Below, piece by piece: positions 44,780-54,282 of a stretch of 64,000 bases of DNA. The DNA comes from Paenibacillus sp. DMB20 (lineage in GTDB: Bacteria; Bacillota; Bacilli; Paenibacillales; Paenibacillaceae), in assembly GCF_000987955.1 (NCBI RefSeq), contig NZ_LAZU01000017.1, positions 1-64,000 on the forward strand, in the 5' to 3' direction. Within the stretch, counting starts at the first letter, position 1. Every line of letters begins with the position of its first letter. A model generated the notes under the pieces. That model was not told the DNA's origin. It saw only the letters and a list, made by a program, of their open reading frames with translations, and made no database searches. A program made the position numbers and the translations under genes.

Positions 44780-45480
44780 GGCTGAGTTTTCACCCCGTTG
44801 AAGCGCAAAGCGCTCATAACAACCGACAGCGTCACCTTTATCATATAATATACCGATTTCATCGGAGTGATGGAAGATTTTCCGGTTTCCCGCTGCCGCA
44901 TCTCCGCCTTGACTTCCGTAATTCTGCAGCCGCTGCGCGTAAGGTAAACGATGGATTCGACCTCCGGATAATCGATCGGATAATAATCGGCATACAGCTC
45001 GATTACTTTTCGCCCGGCAGCCCGGAAACCGCTGGTGGTATCGGTGAACCGCTGCCTTGTGACGAGGCTCACCAGAAACGAAAAGAAGCGAATCCCGATC
45101 AGGCGCATGGGCGAAGAACGGTAATCGGTTTTCTCGAGAAAGCGGGAGCCTATCACCAGATCATGATCCCCTATCTTGGATAACAGCCGGGGAAGATCCT
45201 TGGCCGAGTGCTGGCCGTCTGCGTCCATTTGCACGGCGACGTCGTATCCATGCTCGCGGGCGTACAAATAACCGGTCTGCATTCCCCCTCCAATCCCCAC
45301 GTTAAACGGCATATTCAATACCCGGGCACCCGCGGAAGCCGCGACAGCGGCCGTATGGTCCGTGGAGCCGTCATTGACCACAAGAATATCCGCCGAAGGC
45401 ATATGGCATGAAATCTCGCCGATCACTTGCCGGATGCTCTGTTCTTCATTGTAGGCCGGAATGATAATCAAGACTTTCAC
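44776..45480 (-). CDS. GT2 polyprenyl-phosphate glycosyltransferase (DPM1/ArnC-like)
   Basis: The 234-aa protein starts at GTG with GGGGG upstream. The GT-A fold is clear: VLIIIPAYNEEQSIRQVIGEI, ILVVNDGSTDHTAAVAASAGARVLNMPFNVGIGGGMQTGY, and the DxD motif QMDADGQHSAKDLPRLL near residue 90. It ends without added membrane helices, like dolichol-phosphate mannose synthase. It would load a sugar on undecaprenyl phosphate for the GT39-like enzyme encoded upstream. Confidence 0.88.
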   Translation of the reverse strand: MKVLIIIPAYNEEQSIRQVIGEISCHMPSADILVVNDGSTDHTAAVAASAGARVLNMPFNVGIGGGMQTGYLYAREHGYDVAVQMDADGQHSAKDLPRLLSKIGDHDLVIGSRFLEKTDYRSSPMRLIGIRFFSFLVSLVTRQRFTDTTSGFRAAGRKVIELYADYYPIDYPEVESIVYLTRSGCRITEVKAEMRQRETGKSSITPMKSVYYMIKVTLSVVMSALRFNGVKTQP

Positions 45481-46759
45481 CGATCATGCCCCCCTTTGAT
45501 TTTTTATTTTTGTAATTTGGATACATAAGCATGAGTTGATCGACAACAAACCCCGCAAATATCATGAAAAAGAAGATCGTTGGATAGCCGTACCTTGACA
45601 TCGCGACGAAAGGAAGATGGATGGCCGTGAAATAAGCGAAGGTCAACAAGGCCGGAAGCATCGGTTTCCAGGATCTTTTGAATCCTGCCCAGACGATGCC
45701 TAACAGGCCTGCATAGACCAAAATGGTTTGTACGATCTCGACATAGGCTTTTTTGATCGAAAAAATATCCCGCAAATAAAAGGGAACCATATATAACGAA
45801 TTAAACCTTCCGATCGTGTAGTGATACAGATACGTCATAGGTTCTTGGGAGAAGCCGTATTTAAGAATGTCCAACCCTTTTTTAACGGCACTTTCGTCAG
45901 CCCCCATGAAAATGGTCTCCGGATCATACTGGGGATAAACAGCAAAAAAGCCTGCAGGCGGCAGCTGATAGTCGATTCTTGTCCCTAAGAGAAAAGGACT
46001 TCCTCCCGAGCTTGTAAACAAAATAAAGTCTCCGAACGTCTCCATATTGCGGATCCACCATGGAATCAGCAGAATGATGTAGGAAATGACGATCGTTAAA
46101 GTATACCGTACCATCTCTTTAAAGGAATACCGGTGCGCCAGCCATAAAAAAAGCATAATGGCAGGGTATAGCGAAGCTTGGGGCTTGAAGTAGGCCGCGG
46201 CGGCGGTTAAGACGCCGACGGCGATGTACCAGGATGTTTTGCGGTAATGAACGGCCAAAATCATGGAACACAGCAGCATGAAAACGACAAACCGGTAAGT
46301 TCCCTCGGTCAGCACGGAGCCCGATGTGAAGTAATCCGGCAGATACAAAGCGCTCAACAGGGTTGCGATTACGGCTGCCCGATGATTGAACGTATACCTG
46401 GCTATGAAATAAATCAGATAGATGCAAAGTGCCTGCAATAGAGCCTGAAAAACGCGAAAAGCGGTTACTCCGCCCTCATCGCCGAAAACCGCCATAAACC
46501 CGCTCAATATCAGGGGCAGGCCCGGCATGATGAAGGCCGAAGGCTCGTCCCCAGAGTTGTAAACCAAGGTTCCTTCATGTAAGAGAACCCGCGAGGTATG
46601 AATGTATTTCACATCATCGTTGTTGAGCTTTTCCGGATCGCCCAGGAGAAGGCGGTCATGATGGGTGATCGAAATGATGGTGGACAGCAGAAACACAAAT
46701 AAAGAGACGAGCAGCAGAAATCGCCTTGTTGCAGGTTCTTTAAGATAACTTGAAAACAA
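45446..46759 (-). CDS. GT39/ArnT-like membrane glycosyltransferase
   Basis: The 437-aa protein starts at TTG with GGAGG nine bases upstream. It has about ten membrane helices. The first extracellular loop holds the acidic pair in LNNDDVKYIHTSRVLLHEG and the segment PSAFIMPGLPLILSGF, the hallmark of GT39/PMT-ArnT enzymes, which use polyprenyl-phosphate sugars outside the membrane. The acceptor (wall polymer, protein or lipid) is unknown. It is the first gene of the cassette and overlaps the GT2 gene by 35 bp. Confidence 0.83.
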   Translation of the reverse strand: MFSSYLKEPATRRFLLLVSLFVFLLSTIISITHHDRLLLGDPEKLNNDDVKYIHTSRVLLHEGTLVYNSGDEPSAFIMPGLPLILSGFMAVFGDEGGVTAFRVFQALLQALCIYLIYFIARYTFNHRAAVIATLLSALYLPDYFTSGSVLTEGTYRFVVFMLLCSMILAVHYRKTSWYIAVGVLTAAAAYFKPQASLYPAIMLFLWLAHRYSFKEMVRYTLTIVISYIILLIPWWIRNMETFGDFILFTSSGGSPFLLGTRIDYQLPPAGFFAVYPQYDPETIFMGADESAVKKGLDILKYGFSQEPMTYLYHYTIGRFNSLYMVPFYLRDIFSIKKAYVEIVQTILVYAGLLGIVWAGFKRSWKPMLPALLTFAYFTAIHLPFVAMSRYGYPTIFFFMIFAGFVVDQLMLMYPNYKNKKSKGGMIGESLDYHSGLQ

Positions 46760-46868
46760 CAGTATGTACCTCCGACTTTTTTAAACCCTCTTAATATATA
46801 TAACATTTAATAGCATGAAAAAGTTCCAAGTTTTGCAAATAACACAAAATATCCCACTATAAAAACGC

Positions 46869-46916
46869 TTGCAGTAAAAAACAAGATATGATATCTTATA
46901 CCTGTAACCGGTTACA
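46869..46916 (+). promoter_or_regulatory. rbs promoter and perfect LacI-type operator
   Basis: TTGCAG (46869-46874), 17 bp, TATCTT (46892-46897). The 14-bp perfect palindrome TGTAACCGGTTACA (46903-46916) sits at the predicted start site and is the likely RbsR operator. Confidence 0.75.
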
Positions 46917-46938
46917 CAGCAGATGAGGTGATTTCGGA

Positions 46939-47928
46939 ATGGCAACGATTAAAGATGTGGCAAATCAGGCAGGCGTCTCGGTGGCAACGGTTTCCAGGGT
47001 ACTGAATGAAAACGGCTACGTTCATGAGGACACCCGCCGGAAGGTGGAAGAAGCCATCCGCCAGCTGAATTATTCGCCCAATGAAGTGGCTCGTTCTTTA
47101 TACAAAAAGAAATCCAAATTAATCGGATTGCTGCTTCCGGATATCACGAACCCTTACTTTCCGCAGCTTGCCCGGGGGGTTGAAGACCGCCTGCAGGAGA
47201 ATGAATACCGGCTGATCTTCGGCAACAGCGACGAGAGCCGGCAGAAGGAAATGGACTACATCCAGACCTTCGTCCAGAACAACGTGGTCGGCGTCATTTC
47301 ATCCACGAACGACCCGGATGCAGACATTTACGCGGGACTGAAGATTCCCGTCGTATTTCTGGACCGGACCTCCAATGACAGCCCATCTGTTTACGCGGAC
47401 GGCCGGGAGGGCGGCAGACTGGCCGCACGGGAGATGGCAAAGCGCGGCAGCAAACGGATTACGGTCATGCAGGGACCGGTGAGCGTCCGGCCCGCGATGG
47501 ACCGTTTTGAAGGAGCCGTGGAGGTTCTCAAGGAGCTTGGCGTTCCCTTTGACGTATTAAAGACGACATCCTTTTCATTTACCGAAGCGGAAGGCTGGGC
47601 CAAAGAATTGTTTCGTCAATATCCCGATACCGACGGCGTGATCGCAAGTAACGATATCGTGGCTTCGGCCGTGCTGCAGGAAGCGTTTCGGTTGGGGAAA
47701 AGGGTGCCGGAAGACATACAAATCGTCGGCTTTGACGACATTCCGCTAAGCAGGCTGCTTACGCCGTCATTGTCCACGATCCACCAGCCCGCCTACGAGA
47801 TGGGCCGGGAGGCGGCAGGCCTGCTCATGCAATTGATCGAAGGATCGCATGTGGAACATAAGATCATACAATATTCCGTTCAGTTCATAGAACGTCAGAC
47901 GACAAGAAAGGTGGATTACGATGGCTAA
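46939..47928 (+). CDS. rbsR: LacI-family ribose operon repressor
   Basis: The 329-aa protein has an N-terminal LacI helix-turn-helix and hinge (ATIKDVANQAGVSVATVSRVLNENGYVHEDTRRKV ... LNYSPNEVARSL, 1-60) and a periplasmic-binding-protein-like ligand domain (LIGLLLPDITNPYFPQLARG; ending VGFDDIPLSRLLTPSLSTIHQP). Ribose is inferred from the rbsKDACB genes that follow. AGGTG precedes the ATG. It overlaps rbsK by 8 bp and probably represses its own operon. Confidence 0.92.
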   Translation: MATIKDVANQAGVSVATVSRVLNENGYVHEDTRRKVEEAIRQLNYSPNEVARSLYKKKSKLIGLLLPDITNPYFPQLARGVEDRLQENEYRLIFGNSDESRQKEMDYIQTFVQNNVVGVISSTNDPDADIYAGLKIPVVFLDRTSNDSPSVYADGREGGRLAAREMAKRGSKRITVMQGPVSVRPAMDRFEGAVEVLKELGVPFDVLKTTSFSFTEAEGWAKELFRQYPDTDGVIASNDIVASAVLQEAFRLGKRVPEDIQIVGFDDIPLSRLLTPSLSTIHQPAYEMGREAAGLLMQLIEGSHVEHKIIQYSVQFIERQTTRKVDYDG

Positions 47929-48799
47929 AATCACGGTAGTAGGAAGCTCGTCCATGGACCTGGTCGTGACCTCGTCCAAACGTCCGGGCGCGGGGGAAAC
48001 GGTGCTCGGCGACCATTTCAAGACGGTGCCCGGAGGAAAAGGCGCCAATCAGGCCGTAGCTGCGGCAAGGCTCGGCGCGGAGGTAACGATGATCGGCTGC
48101 GTCGGCGACGATCATTTCGGCCAAATCATTTTAGACAATTTCAAGTCCAACGGTGTTGCTATCGACTATGTGGAACCGGTTACAGGTATGGAGAGCGGCA
48201 CGGCCCATATCGTGCTGGCCGAAGGAGACAACAGCATCGTAGTGGTCAAGGCAGCGAATGATTGCGTGACTCCGGCATACATCGAGAAGGCCGTGGACGT
48301 CATCCGGCAATCGGATATCGTCATCATCCAGCAGGAAATTCCGGAGGAGACGGTCGTCTATGTCAGCGAGCTGTGCGCCAAGTTTAACGTGCCGCTTATG
48401 CTGAATCCCGCGCCGGCGCGTCCGGTGCCGGCATCCGTCGTGGAACAGGCGTCATATATTACGCCCAACGAACATGAAGCGGCCGTTCTTTTCGGCGAGG
48501 AGCCGCTGGGCGAGGTGCTGCGGCGCTATCCGAACAAGCTGTTCGTGACGGAGGGCAAGCGCGGGGTCCGGTATTTCGACGGCGACGAGGAGACGATCGT
48601 TCCGGGTTATGCCGTCGAAGCGGTGGACACCACCGGAGCGGGGGACACCTTTAACGGAGCCTTTGCGGTGGCGCTGGCGGAAGGAAAGAGTTTGAAGGAT
48701 AGCCTGAAATTCGCGAACCGCGCGGCTTCCCTGTCGGTCACGAAGTTCGGGGCCCAAGGCGGCATGCCGACCCGCAGCGAAGTGGAAGGGAGTCTTTAA
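47921..48799 (+). CDS. rbsK: Ribokinase
   Basis: The 292-aa PfkB protein has the ribokinase signature VVGSSSMDLVV at the start, PGGKGANQAVAAARLGAEV near residue 40 and VDTTGAGDTFNGAFAVAL near 240, with GAGD and the catalytic Asp. It makes ribose 5-phosphate from ribose and ATP. AAAGGTGG lies inside the rbsR end, giving translational coupling. RbsD follows after a single base. Confidence 0.94.
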   Translation: MAKITVVGSSSMDLVVTSSKRPGAGETVLGDHFKTVPGGKGANQAVAAARLGAEVTMIGCVGDDHFGQIILDNFKSNGVAIDYVEPVTGMESGTAHIVLAEGDNSIVVVKAANDCVTPAYIEKAVDVIRQSDIVIIQQEIPEETVVYVSELCAKFNVPLMLNPAPARPVPASVVEQASYITPNEHEAAVLFGEEPLGEVLRRYPNKLFVTEGKRGVRYFDGDEETIVPGYAVEAVDTTGAGDTFNGAFAVALAEGKSLKDSLKFANRAASLSVTKFGAQGGMPTRSEVEGSL

Positions 48800-48800
48800 G

Positions 48801-49199
48801 ATGAAAAAGAAAGGGATCCTGAACAGCCACATTGCCAAAGTATTGGCCGATTTGGGGCATACGGACACGATCGTGGTGGGAGACGTCGGTCTCCCGATCC
48901 CTCCGGGGGTTGCGAAGATCGACCTGGCCCTGACGTTCGGACTGCCGAGCTTCCGTGAAGTGGTGGATGCCATAGCCGAAGACATGGTTATCGAGAAAGT
49001 GACCATCGCGGAAGAGATCAAGTCGGCAAATGTGGAAACACTGAACTATATCAACGATAAATTCCAAAATTGCGATATCGAGGCTTGCCCGCACGAGCGG
49101 CTTAAGGAGCTGACGCGGAACGCGAAGGCGGTGATCCGCACGGGAGAAGCGAAGCCGTACGCAAATTGCATTTTACAGTCAGGCGTCCATTTCGGTTAA
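48801..49199 (+). CDS. rbsD: D-ribose pyranase
   Basis: The 132-aa protein has the RbsD/FucU pattern: GILNSHIAKVLADLGHTDTIVVGDVGLPIPPGV with the catalytic His near residue 20, and a C-terminal EAKPYANCILQSGVHFG. It converts beta-pyranose to beta-furanose ribose for the kinase. It lies between rbsK and the transporter genes, the standard Bacillus order. Confidence 0.94.
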   Translation: MKKKGILNSHIAKVLADLGHTDTIVVGDVGLPIPPGVAKIDLALTFGLPSFREVVDAIAEDMVIEKVTIAEEIKSANVETLNYINDKFQNCDIEACPHERLKELTRNAKAVIRTGEAKPYANCILQSGVHFG

Positions 49200-49215
49200 A
49201 AAAGGAGGAAGCACC

Positions 49216-50696
49216 ATGAACATTGAGATGAGAAACATTCATAAATCCTTCGGTACGAACCGCGTGCTGACCGGCGTGGACTTTGATCTCCGCGAAGGAG
49301 AGGTGCATGCCCTGATGGGAGAGAACGGCGCCGGCAAATCCACGCTGATGAATATATTGACCGGGCTTCACAGCCGGGATGAGGGAACGATCGTGATCGA
49401 CGGAGAGGAAACCTACTTCTCGAATCCGAAGGAAGCGGAAGAGAAGGGGATTGCTTTTATCCACCAGGAGCTGAACGTCTGGCCGGATATGACGGTTCTG
49501 GATAACCTGTTTATCGGGAAGGAAATGACGTCTCAGCTCGGATTTTTGAACATGAAACAAATGAAAGCGCTAGCGAAGGAACAATTCGGCAAGCTCGCTG
49601 TAACGATTCCGCTGACGCAGGAGGCGGGGGAATGCTCCGTCGGCCAGCAGCAAATGATCGAGATCGCCAAGCGCTTATGACTAACGCCAAGATCATTATC
49701 ATGGACGAGCCGACGGCGGCGTTGACCGAGAGGGAAATCGGGAAGCTGTTCGAAGTGATTCGATCCCTGAAAAAAGAGGGCGTATCCATTGTATACATTT
49801 CGCACCGGATGGAGGAGATCTTCGCCATCTGCGATCGCATTACGGTCATGCGGGACGGCAAGACGGTGGACACGAAACCCATTTCGGAGACGAACTTCGA
49901 CGAAGTCGTCAAGAAAATGGTCGGTCGGGAGCTTACCGAGCGTTATCCGGCACGGCATCCTTCTCCCGGCGAAGTGGTTCTCGAAGTGAAAAACATATCG
50001 GGCAAAGGCCGTTTCGAGAATGTCAGCTTTTCCGTACGGTCCGGCGAAATCGTCGGCGTATCCGGTCTGATGGGAGCGGGGCGCACCGAAATGATGAGGG
50101 CGATCTTCGGCCTCGATCGGCTGGACGGCGGCGAGATATGGATCCGGGGCAAAAAGGTAAGCATCAAGAAGCCGGACGATGCCGTCAAGCATGGAATCGG
50201 GTTCATTACGGAAGACCGGAAGGACGAAGGGCTGGTGCTCGATTTCTCGGTACGGGAGAACATGGCTTTGACCAATCTGTTCAGCTTCTCTTCCAAAGGC
50301 TTTATTTCCGGGAAGAAGGAGCAGGAATTTGTGGATGCGCTTACCAAGCGTCTGCAGATCAAAACGCATACGACCGAAACGGCCGCTCGCGATCTGTCGG
50401 GGGGCAACCAGCAAAAGGTCGTCATTGCCAAATGGATCGGGATCGGGCCGAGCGTACTCATCCTGGATGAGCCGACGCGGGGCGTGGACGTAGGCGCCAA
50501 ACGGGAAATATATCAGCTGATGAACGAGCTTACCGAACGCGGCGTGGCGATCATCATGGTCTCCTCGGAGCTGCCGGAGGTGCTCGGCATGAGCGACCGC
50601 ATCCTCGTCGTTCATGAAGGAAGAATAACCGGTGAAGTGGACCGGGAACATGCCACGCAAGAACACATCATGACTCTAGCTACGGGAGGACAGTAA
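49216..50696 (+). pseudogene. rbsA: Ribose ABC transporter ATPase, split by a frameshift
   Basis: The first frame (to 49680) carries Walker A GENGAGKST and the Q-loop, ending prematurely after [14 protein letters not shown]. The second frame, read from about 49672 to 50696, continues [22 protein letters not shown] with Walker B. It then gives the whole second ATPase half: [14 protein letters not shown] (degenerate Walker A), [17 protein letters not shown] and [14 protein letters not shown]. Restoring one G in GCCAAG/CGCTT (near 49671) gives a 493-aa RbsA reading EIAKALMTNAK. Transporter partners rbsC and rbsB are intact, so a sequence error is likely. Confidence 0.9.
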
Positions 50697-50697
50697 C

Positions 50698-51666
50698 ATG
50701 ACAACAGTAAACAGCGCAAAGGCGGAAAAAGGTTTCAAGGTCTCCGGTCTGACGCAAAAGCTCGGTCCGCTGCTTGGATTAATCATTCTTGTCGTCATCG
50801 TCTCCGTTTTGAATCCGGGTTTTCTGGAACCGCTTAACATTTTGAATCTACTTCGCCAGGTATCGATTAACGCCCTGATTGCTTTCGGCATGACGTTTGT
50901 CATTCTGACCGGCGGCATCGACCTGTCGGTCGGCTCCATTCTGGCGCTGTCCAGCGCGTTTGTCGCCAATATGATGGTGGCCGGCTTTGACCCGATCCTT
51001 GCCATTATTATCGGCTGCGCGCTTGGCGGCGTGATGGGGATGGTTAACGGCATCATGATTACCAAGGGGAAAATGGCGCCTTTTATCGCCACGCTTGCAA
51101 CCATGACGATTTTCAGAGGGTTGACTCTGGTTTACACCAACGGCAACCCGATTACGGGTCTCGGCGACAGCCTGACATTCCAGTTGTTCGGACGCGGTTA
51201 TCTGTTCGGCATTCCGGTGCCTGCGATTACGATGATCCTTACGTTTGCCGCACTGTGGGTGATCCTGCATAAAACCTCGTTCGGACGCAAAACGTATGCG
51301 ATCGGCGGCAACGAAAAAGCTTCGATCGTGTCGGGCATCAAAGTGCCGCGCGTGAAAATCATGATTTACTCCCTTGCAGGCATGCTCTCCGCCTTGGCCG
51401 GCGCGATTCTGACGTCCCGCCTGAATTCCGCGCAGCCTACCGCAGGTACTTCCTACGAGCTCGACGCCATCGCGGCGGTCGTCCTCGGCGGAACCAGCCT
51501 TTCCGGCGGCCGCGGGCGGATCGTCGGCACGCTGATCGGCGTGCTCATCATCGGAACGCTGAATAACGGTTTGAATCTGCTGGGCGTCAATTCCTTTTAT
51601 CAGATGGTCGTCAAGGGCGTCGTCATTGCGATCGCCGTGCTGCTCGACCGGAAGAAATCGGCTTAA
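50698..51666 (+). CDS. rbsC: Ribose ABC transporter permease
   Basis: The 322-aa protein has eight to ten membrane helices. BPD_transp_2 motifs include ILTGGIDLSVGSILALSSAFVANMM near residue 75, GMVNGIMITKGKMAPFIATLATM near 120 and DAIAAVVLGGTSLSGGRGRIVGTLIGV near 260. It forms the channel of the RbsABC importer and starts directly after the rbsA stop with GGGAGGA upstream. Confidence 0.94.
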   Translation: MTTVNSAKAEKGFKVSGLTQKLGPLLGLIILVVIVSVLNPGFLEPLNILNLLRQVSINALIAFGMTFVILTGGIDLSVGSILALSSAFVANMMVAGFDPILAIIIGCALGGVMGMVNGIMITKGKMAPFIATLATMTIFRGLTLVYTNGNPITGLGDSLTFQLFGRGYLFGIPVPAITMILTFAALWVILHKTSFGRKTYAIGGNEKASIVSGIKVPRVKIMIYSLAGMLSALAGAILTSRLNSAQPTAGTSYELDAIAAVVLGGTSLSGGRGRIVGTLIGVLIIGTLNNGLNLLGVNSFYQMVVKGVVIAIAVLLDRKKSA

Positions 51667-51680
51667 GGGGGAGAACTACG

Positions 51681-52598
51681 ATGAAAAAAACAACCTTGTT
51701 CCTTGTGTCACTCATGCTGATCTTCATGACCGGCTGTTCCCTGGAGCCGCCGGAATGGGCCAAGCCCAAAACGGGGGGAGACGTGAAGGATATCAAAATC
51801 GGCCTGTCCATCTCTACCCTGAACAACCCGTTCTTCGTATCGCTTAAAGACGGCGTGGTGGCGGAAGCAGCCAAGCTGGGCATGGAAGTTGTCGTGGTGG
51901 ACGCGCAAAACGACTCCGCCAAGCAGAGCAATGACGTGGATGACCTGATCCAGAAGGGCGTGAACGTGCTTTTGATCAACCCTACGGATTCATCCGCCAT
52001 CTCGACGGTCGTTCAATCCGCAAACAGCCTGGGCATTCCGGTCATTACGCTGGACCGTTCCGCAGACAAGGGCGACGTGAAAGCACTGGTCGCTTCGGAC
52101 AACGTAAAGGGTGGACAAATGGCGGCGGAGTATATGGTAAAACAGCTCGGCAAAGGTGCGAAAGTCATCGAGCTGGAGGGCGTACCCGGCGCATCCGCTA
52201 CCCGCGAACGCGGCAAGGGCTTCCATGATATCGCGGACAAGGAGTTGACCGTGGTTGCGAAGCAGGCAGCCGATTTTGACCGGACGAAAGGCCTGAACGT
52301 CATGGAAAACCTGCTGCAGGGCAATCCGGACGTAAAAGCGGTCTTTGCCCACAATGACGAAATGGCGCTGGGCGCGATCGAAGCGATCCAAAGCTCCGGC
52401 AAGGACGTCATGGTCATCGGCTTTGACGGCAACGACGATGCGTTGAAGTCCATCAAGGAGGGCAAGCTGACCGCCACCGTGGCACAGCAGCCCGAGCTGA
52501 TCGGACAGCTGGCGGTTCAGGCCGCCAAGGATGTGCTGCAGGGCAAAACGGTGGAAAAAACCATCCCTGCGCCGCTGAAACTGGTGGTAAAAGAATAA
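51681..52598 (+). CDS. rbsB: Ribose-binding lipoprotein
   Basis: The 305-aa lipoprotein (FMTGCSLEPP, Cys near residue 19) is a type I periplasmic-binding fold: IGLSISTLNNPFFVSLKDGV, INPTDSSAISTVVQSANSLGIPVITLDRSAD, and ELEGVPGASATRERGKGF followed by HNDEMALGAIEAIQ. It captures ribose for RbsAC. AAGGGGGAG precedes the ATG; it is the last gene before the operon terminator. Confidence 0.94.
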   Translation: MKKTTLFLVSLMLIFMTGCSLEPPEWAKPKTGGDVKDIKIGLSISTLNNPFFVSLKDGVVAEAAKLGMEVVVVDAQNDSAKQSNDVDDLIQKGVNVLLINPTDSSAISTVVQSANSLGIPVITLDRSADKGDVKALVASDNVKGGQMAAEYMVKQLGKGAKVIELEGVPGASATRERGKGFHDIADKELTVVAKQAADFDRTKGLNVMENLLQGNPDVKAVFAHNDEMALGAIEAIQSSGKDVMVIGFDGNDDALKSIKEGKLTATVAQQPELIGQLAVQAAKDVLQGKTVEKTIPAPLKLVVKE

Positions 52599-52631
52599 AA
52601 GCAGCATTTATAAGACGAAGATTAATGCATC

Positions 52632-52671
52632 AACGTCTCCAGGTCCGAAATGGACCGGGAGGCGTTTTTTT
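52632..52671 (+). terminator. Terminator of the rbs operon
   Basis: AACGTCTCCAGGTCC and GGACCGGGAGGCGTT pair around GAAAT with a small mismatch, followed by T7. Confidence 0.9.
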
Positions 52672-52857
52672 GTTTTTTGCCGATTGCTTTTCAGAATATT
52701 CCACCGATTGAATAAGTTGATTTCTCGCAAGACAATATAAAGTTACCGTGAAGGGAAGCAATTGGGATGGGTTGTGAATTGAAGTGATCATCGTTTAGTA
52801 GACGAGGAATGATCTTGTTTATCGAATAGACAACCGAAGGAAGGAAGAAACTCATTT
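52672..52857 (+). promoter_or_regulatory. Leader region of the first tyrP-tdcA-nhaC operon
   Basis: No clean promoter is visible. A hairpin GATCATCGT/ACG-AGGA-ATGATC lies near 52785-52813, between the presumed start site and tyrP1. It has no T-run and could be a regulatory fold. Confidence 0.3.
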
Positions 52858-54270
52858 ATGGCCAATCGGAAAAAGTTAACTTTGTTTGGGTTGATCGGGA
52901 TTACCATGGCTTTCTTTGGCACCGTTCGTAGTGTTCCGACGCTTTCCATAACGGGGTGGACACAGATTTTTTATATGTTGGTGGCGGCGATTTTGTTTGC
53001 TCTTCCGATCGCCCTGATGTCAGCGGAGCTATCGACGGGATTTGCCGAGGAAGGCGGCCCGCAGGTATGGGTGAAGAACGGGATGGACGAGAAATGGGGG
53101 TTCGTGACTTCCTGGCTGTTGTGGGTTCAGATGTTCTTCGGCATGGTCATGGTAGCATCCACGGTAGGCGTATTGTTCGGCTACGTTGTCAATCGGCCCG
53201 AGCTTTCGTCGAACAATATTTTCATTTTTGCGGTCATATTGGTTTCGTACTGGGGAGTAACCTTGTTGAACCTGAAATTCGACATGGTTAAGATCGCCGG
53301 CAACTGGGGTGCGATCATCGGCGTTTACATTCCCTTTGTGTTCCTTGTGATTCTTGGGGTGATTTATATGCTGAAGAACGGTATCCAGCAGGGAAGCTAT
53401 CTGGGGCACTTTAAGGCCAGCGATTTGCTTCCGGACCTTTCGGACCTTGGGAGCCTCGCTTATTTGTCGGGGATTATCTTCATCTTCGCCGGGGTGGAAA
53501 TATCCTCCGTCCATGCGAATAATATCGAAAACCCGAAACGGAACTATCCGATTGCCGTGATTGCATCGGTCATCCTGCTTGTCATTTTTAACCTTGTTGC
53601 GGGCTTGACGGTATCGAATGCCGTCCCGGCAGGGAAGATCGAATTAGCGAACATCACGCAGCCTTATCTGATCTTCTGTCAGGATTTAGGCATTCCGGTC
53701 ATTTTCGTGAATGTGATCTCCGCCATGATTTTAATCGGCGTGTTGGTCCAGTTGAGCGCGTGGGTGCTGGGGCCAAGCAAGTCCATGATTAAAGTAGCGG
53801 ACGAGGGGGGCTTGCCGCCATTTTTCCAGAAGAGAACGGCTCGTGACATTCCCATAACATTCGTGATGATTCAGGCGATCGTCATTTCGCTGGTTTCCGT
53901 GCTTTATATCGTTGTACCGGACGTGAACAGCGCCTTTCTGATCATTACCATCACGACGACGATTTTGTACTGCATCGTCTACGTCTTGATTGCGATTTCC
54001 GCGATTCGGCTGCGGTACAAAAGGCCGGATATGGAAAGGCCGTTCAGATTGGGGGCCAGGGGAAATACATTGATGTGGTTTGTTTCCCTCCTGACCTTGC
54101 TGAGTATCGGCATTACTCTGGTCGTCAGTTTGATTCCGCCTTCCGTGCTGGATCCAAGCCAGTACACCGGCTACGTGATTTTTCAAATCGCCGCTACCGT
54201 TATTATGGTGGGGGTTGCCTTGATCATCTATAAATTCAAAAAGCCAAGCTGGAAAAAAAACAACCATTAG
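52858..54270 (+). CDS. tyrP: Tyrosine/tyramine antiporter (APC family), copy 1
   Basis: The 470-aa protein has about twelve helices. Its start, KLTLFGLIGITMAFFGTVRSVPTLSITGWTQIFYML, and the segment STGFAEEGGPQVWVK resemble GadC/TyrP-type amino acid/amine antiporters. Internal motifs include FIFAGVEISSVHANNIENPKRNYPIAVIAS near residue 215. Substrate assignment follows from the adjoining tyrosine decarboxylase gene. Tyrosine in and tyramine out, with decarboxylation, generates proton motive force. RBS AAGGAAGGAAG. A second, very similar copy is encoded at 60701. Confidence 0.85.
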   Translation: MANRKKLTLFGLIGITMAFFGTVRSVPTLSITGWTQIFYMLVAAILFALPIALMSAELSTGFAEEGGPQVWVKNGMDEKWGFVTSWLLWVQMFFGMVMVASTVGVLFGYVVNRPELSSNNIFIFAVILVSYWGVTLLNLKFDMVKIAGNWGAIIGVYIPFVFLVILGVIYMLKNGIQQGSYLGHFKASDLLPDLSDLGSLAYLSGIIFIFAGVEISSVHANNIENPKRNYPIAVIASVILLVIFNLVAGLTVSNAVPAGKIELANITQPYLIFCQDLGIPVIFVNVISAMILIGVLVQLSAWVLGPSKSMIKVADEGGLPPFFQKRTARDIPITFVMIQAIVISLVSVLYIVVPDVNSAFLIITITTTILYCIVYVLIAISAIRLRYKRPDMERPFRLGARGNTLMWFVSLLTLLSIGITLVVSLIPPSVLDPSQYTGYVIFQIAATVIMVGVALIIYKFKKPSWKKNNH

Positions 54271-54282
54271 GAGGTCTGCATC

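Noticed and set aside
52858..54270. Reading the permease/decarboxylase pair as a GadC/GadB glutamate system
   Set aside because: The decarboxylase is about 620 aa with tyrosine-decarboxylase blocks throughout, and nhaC and tyrS neighbours match tyramine clusters, not gad loci.
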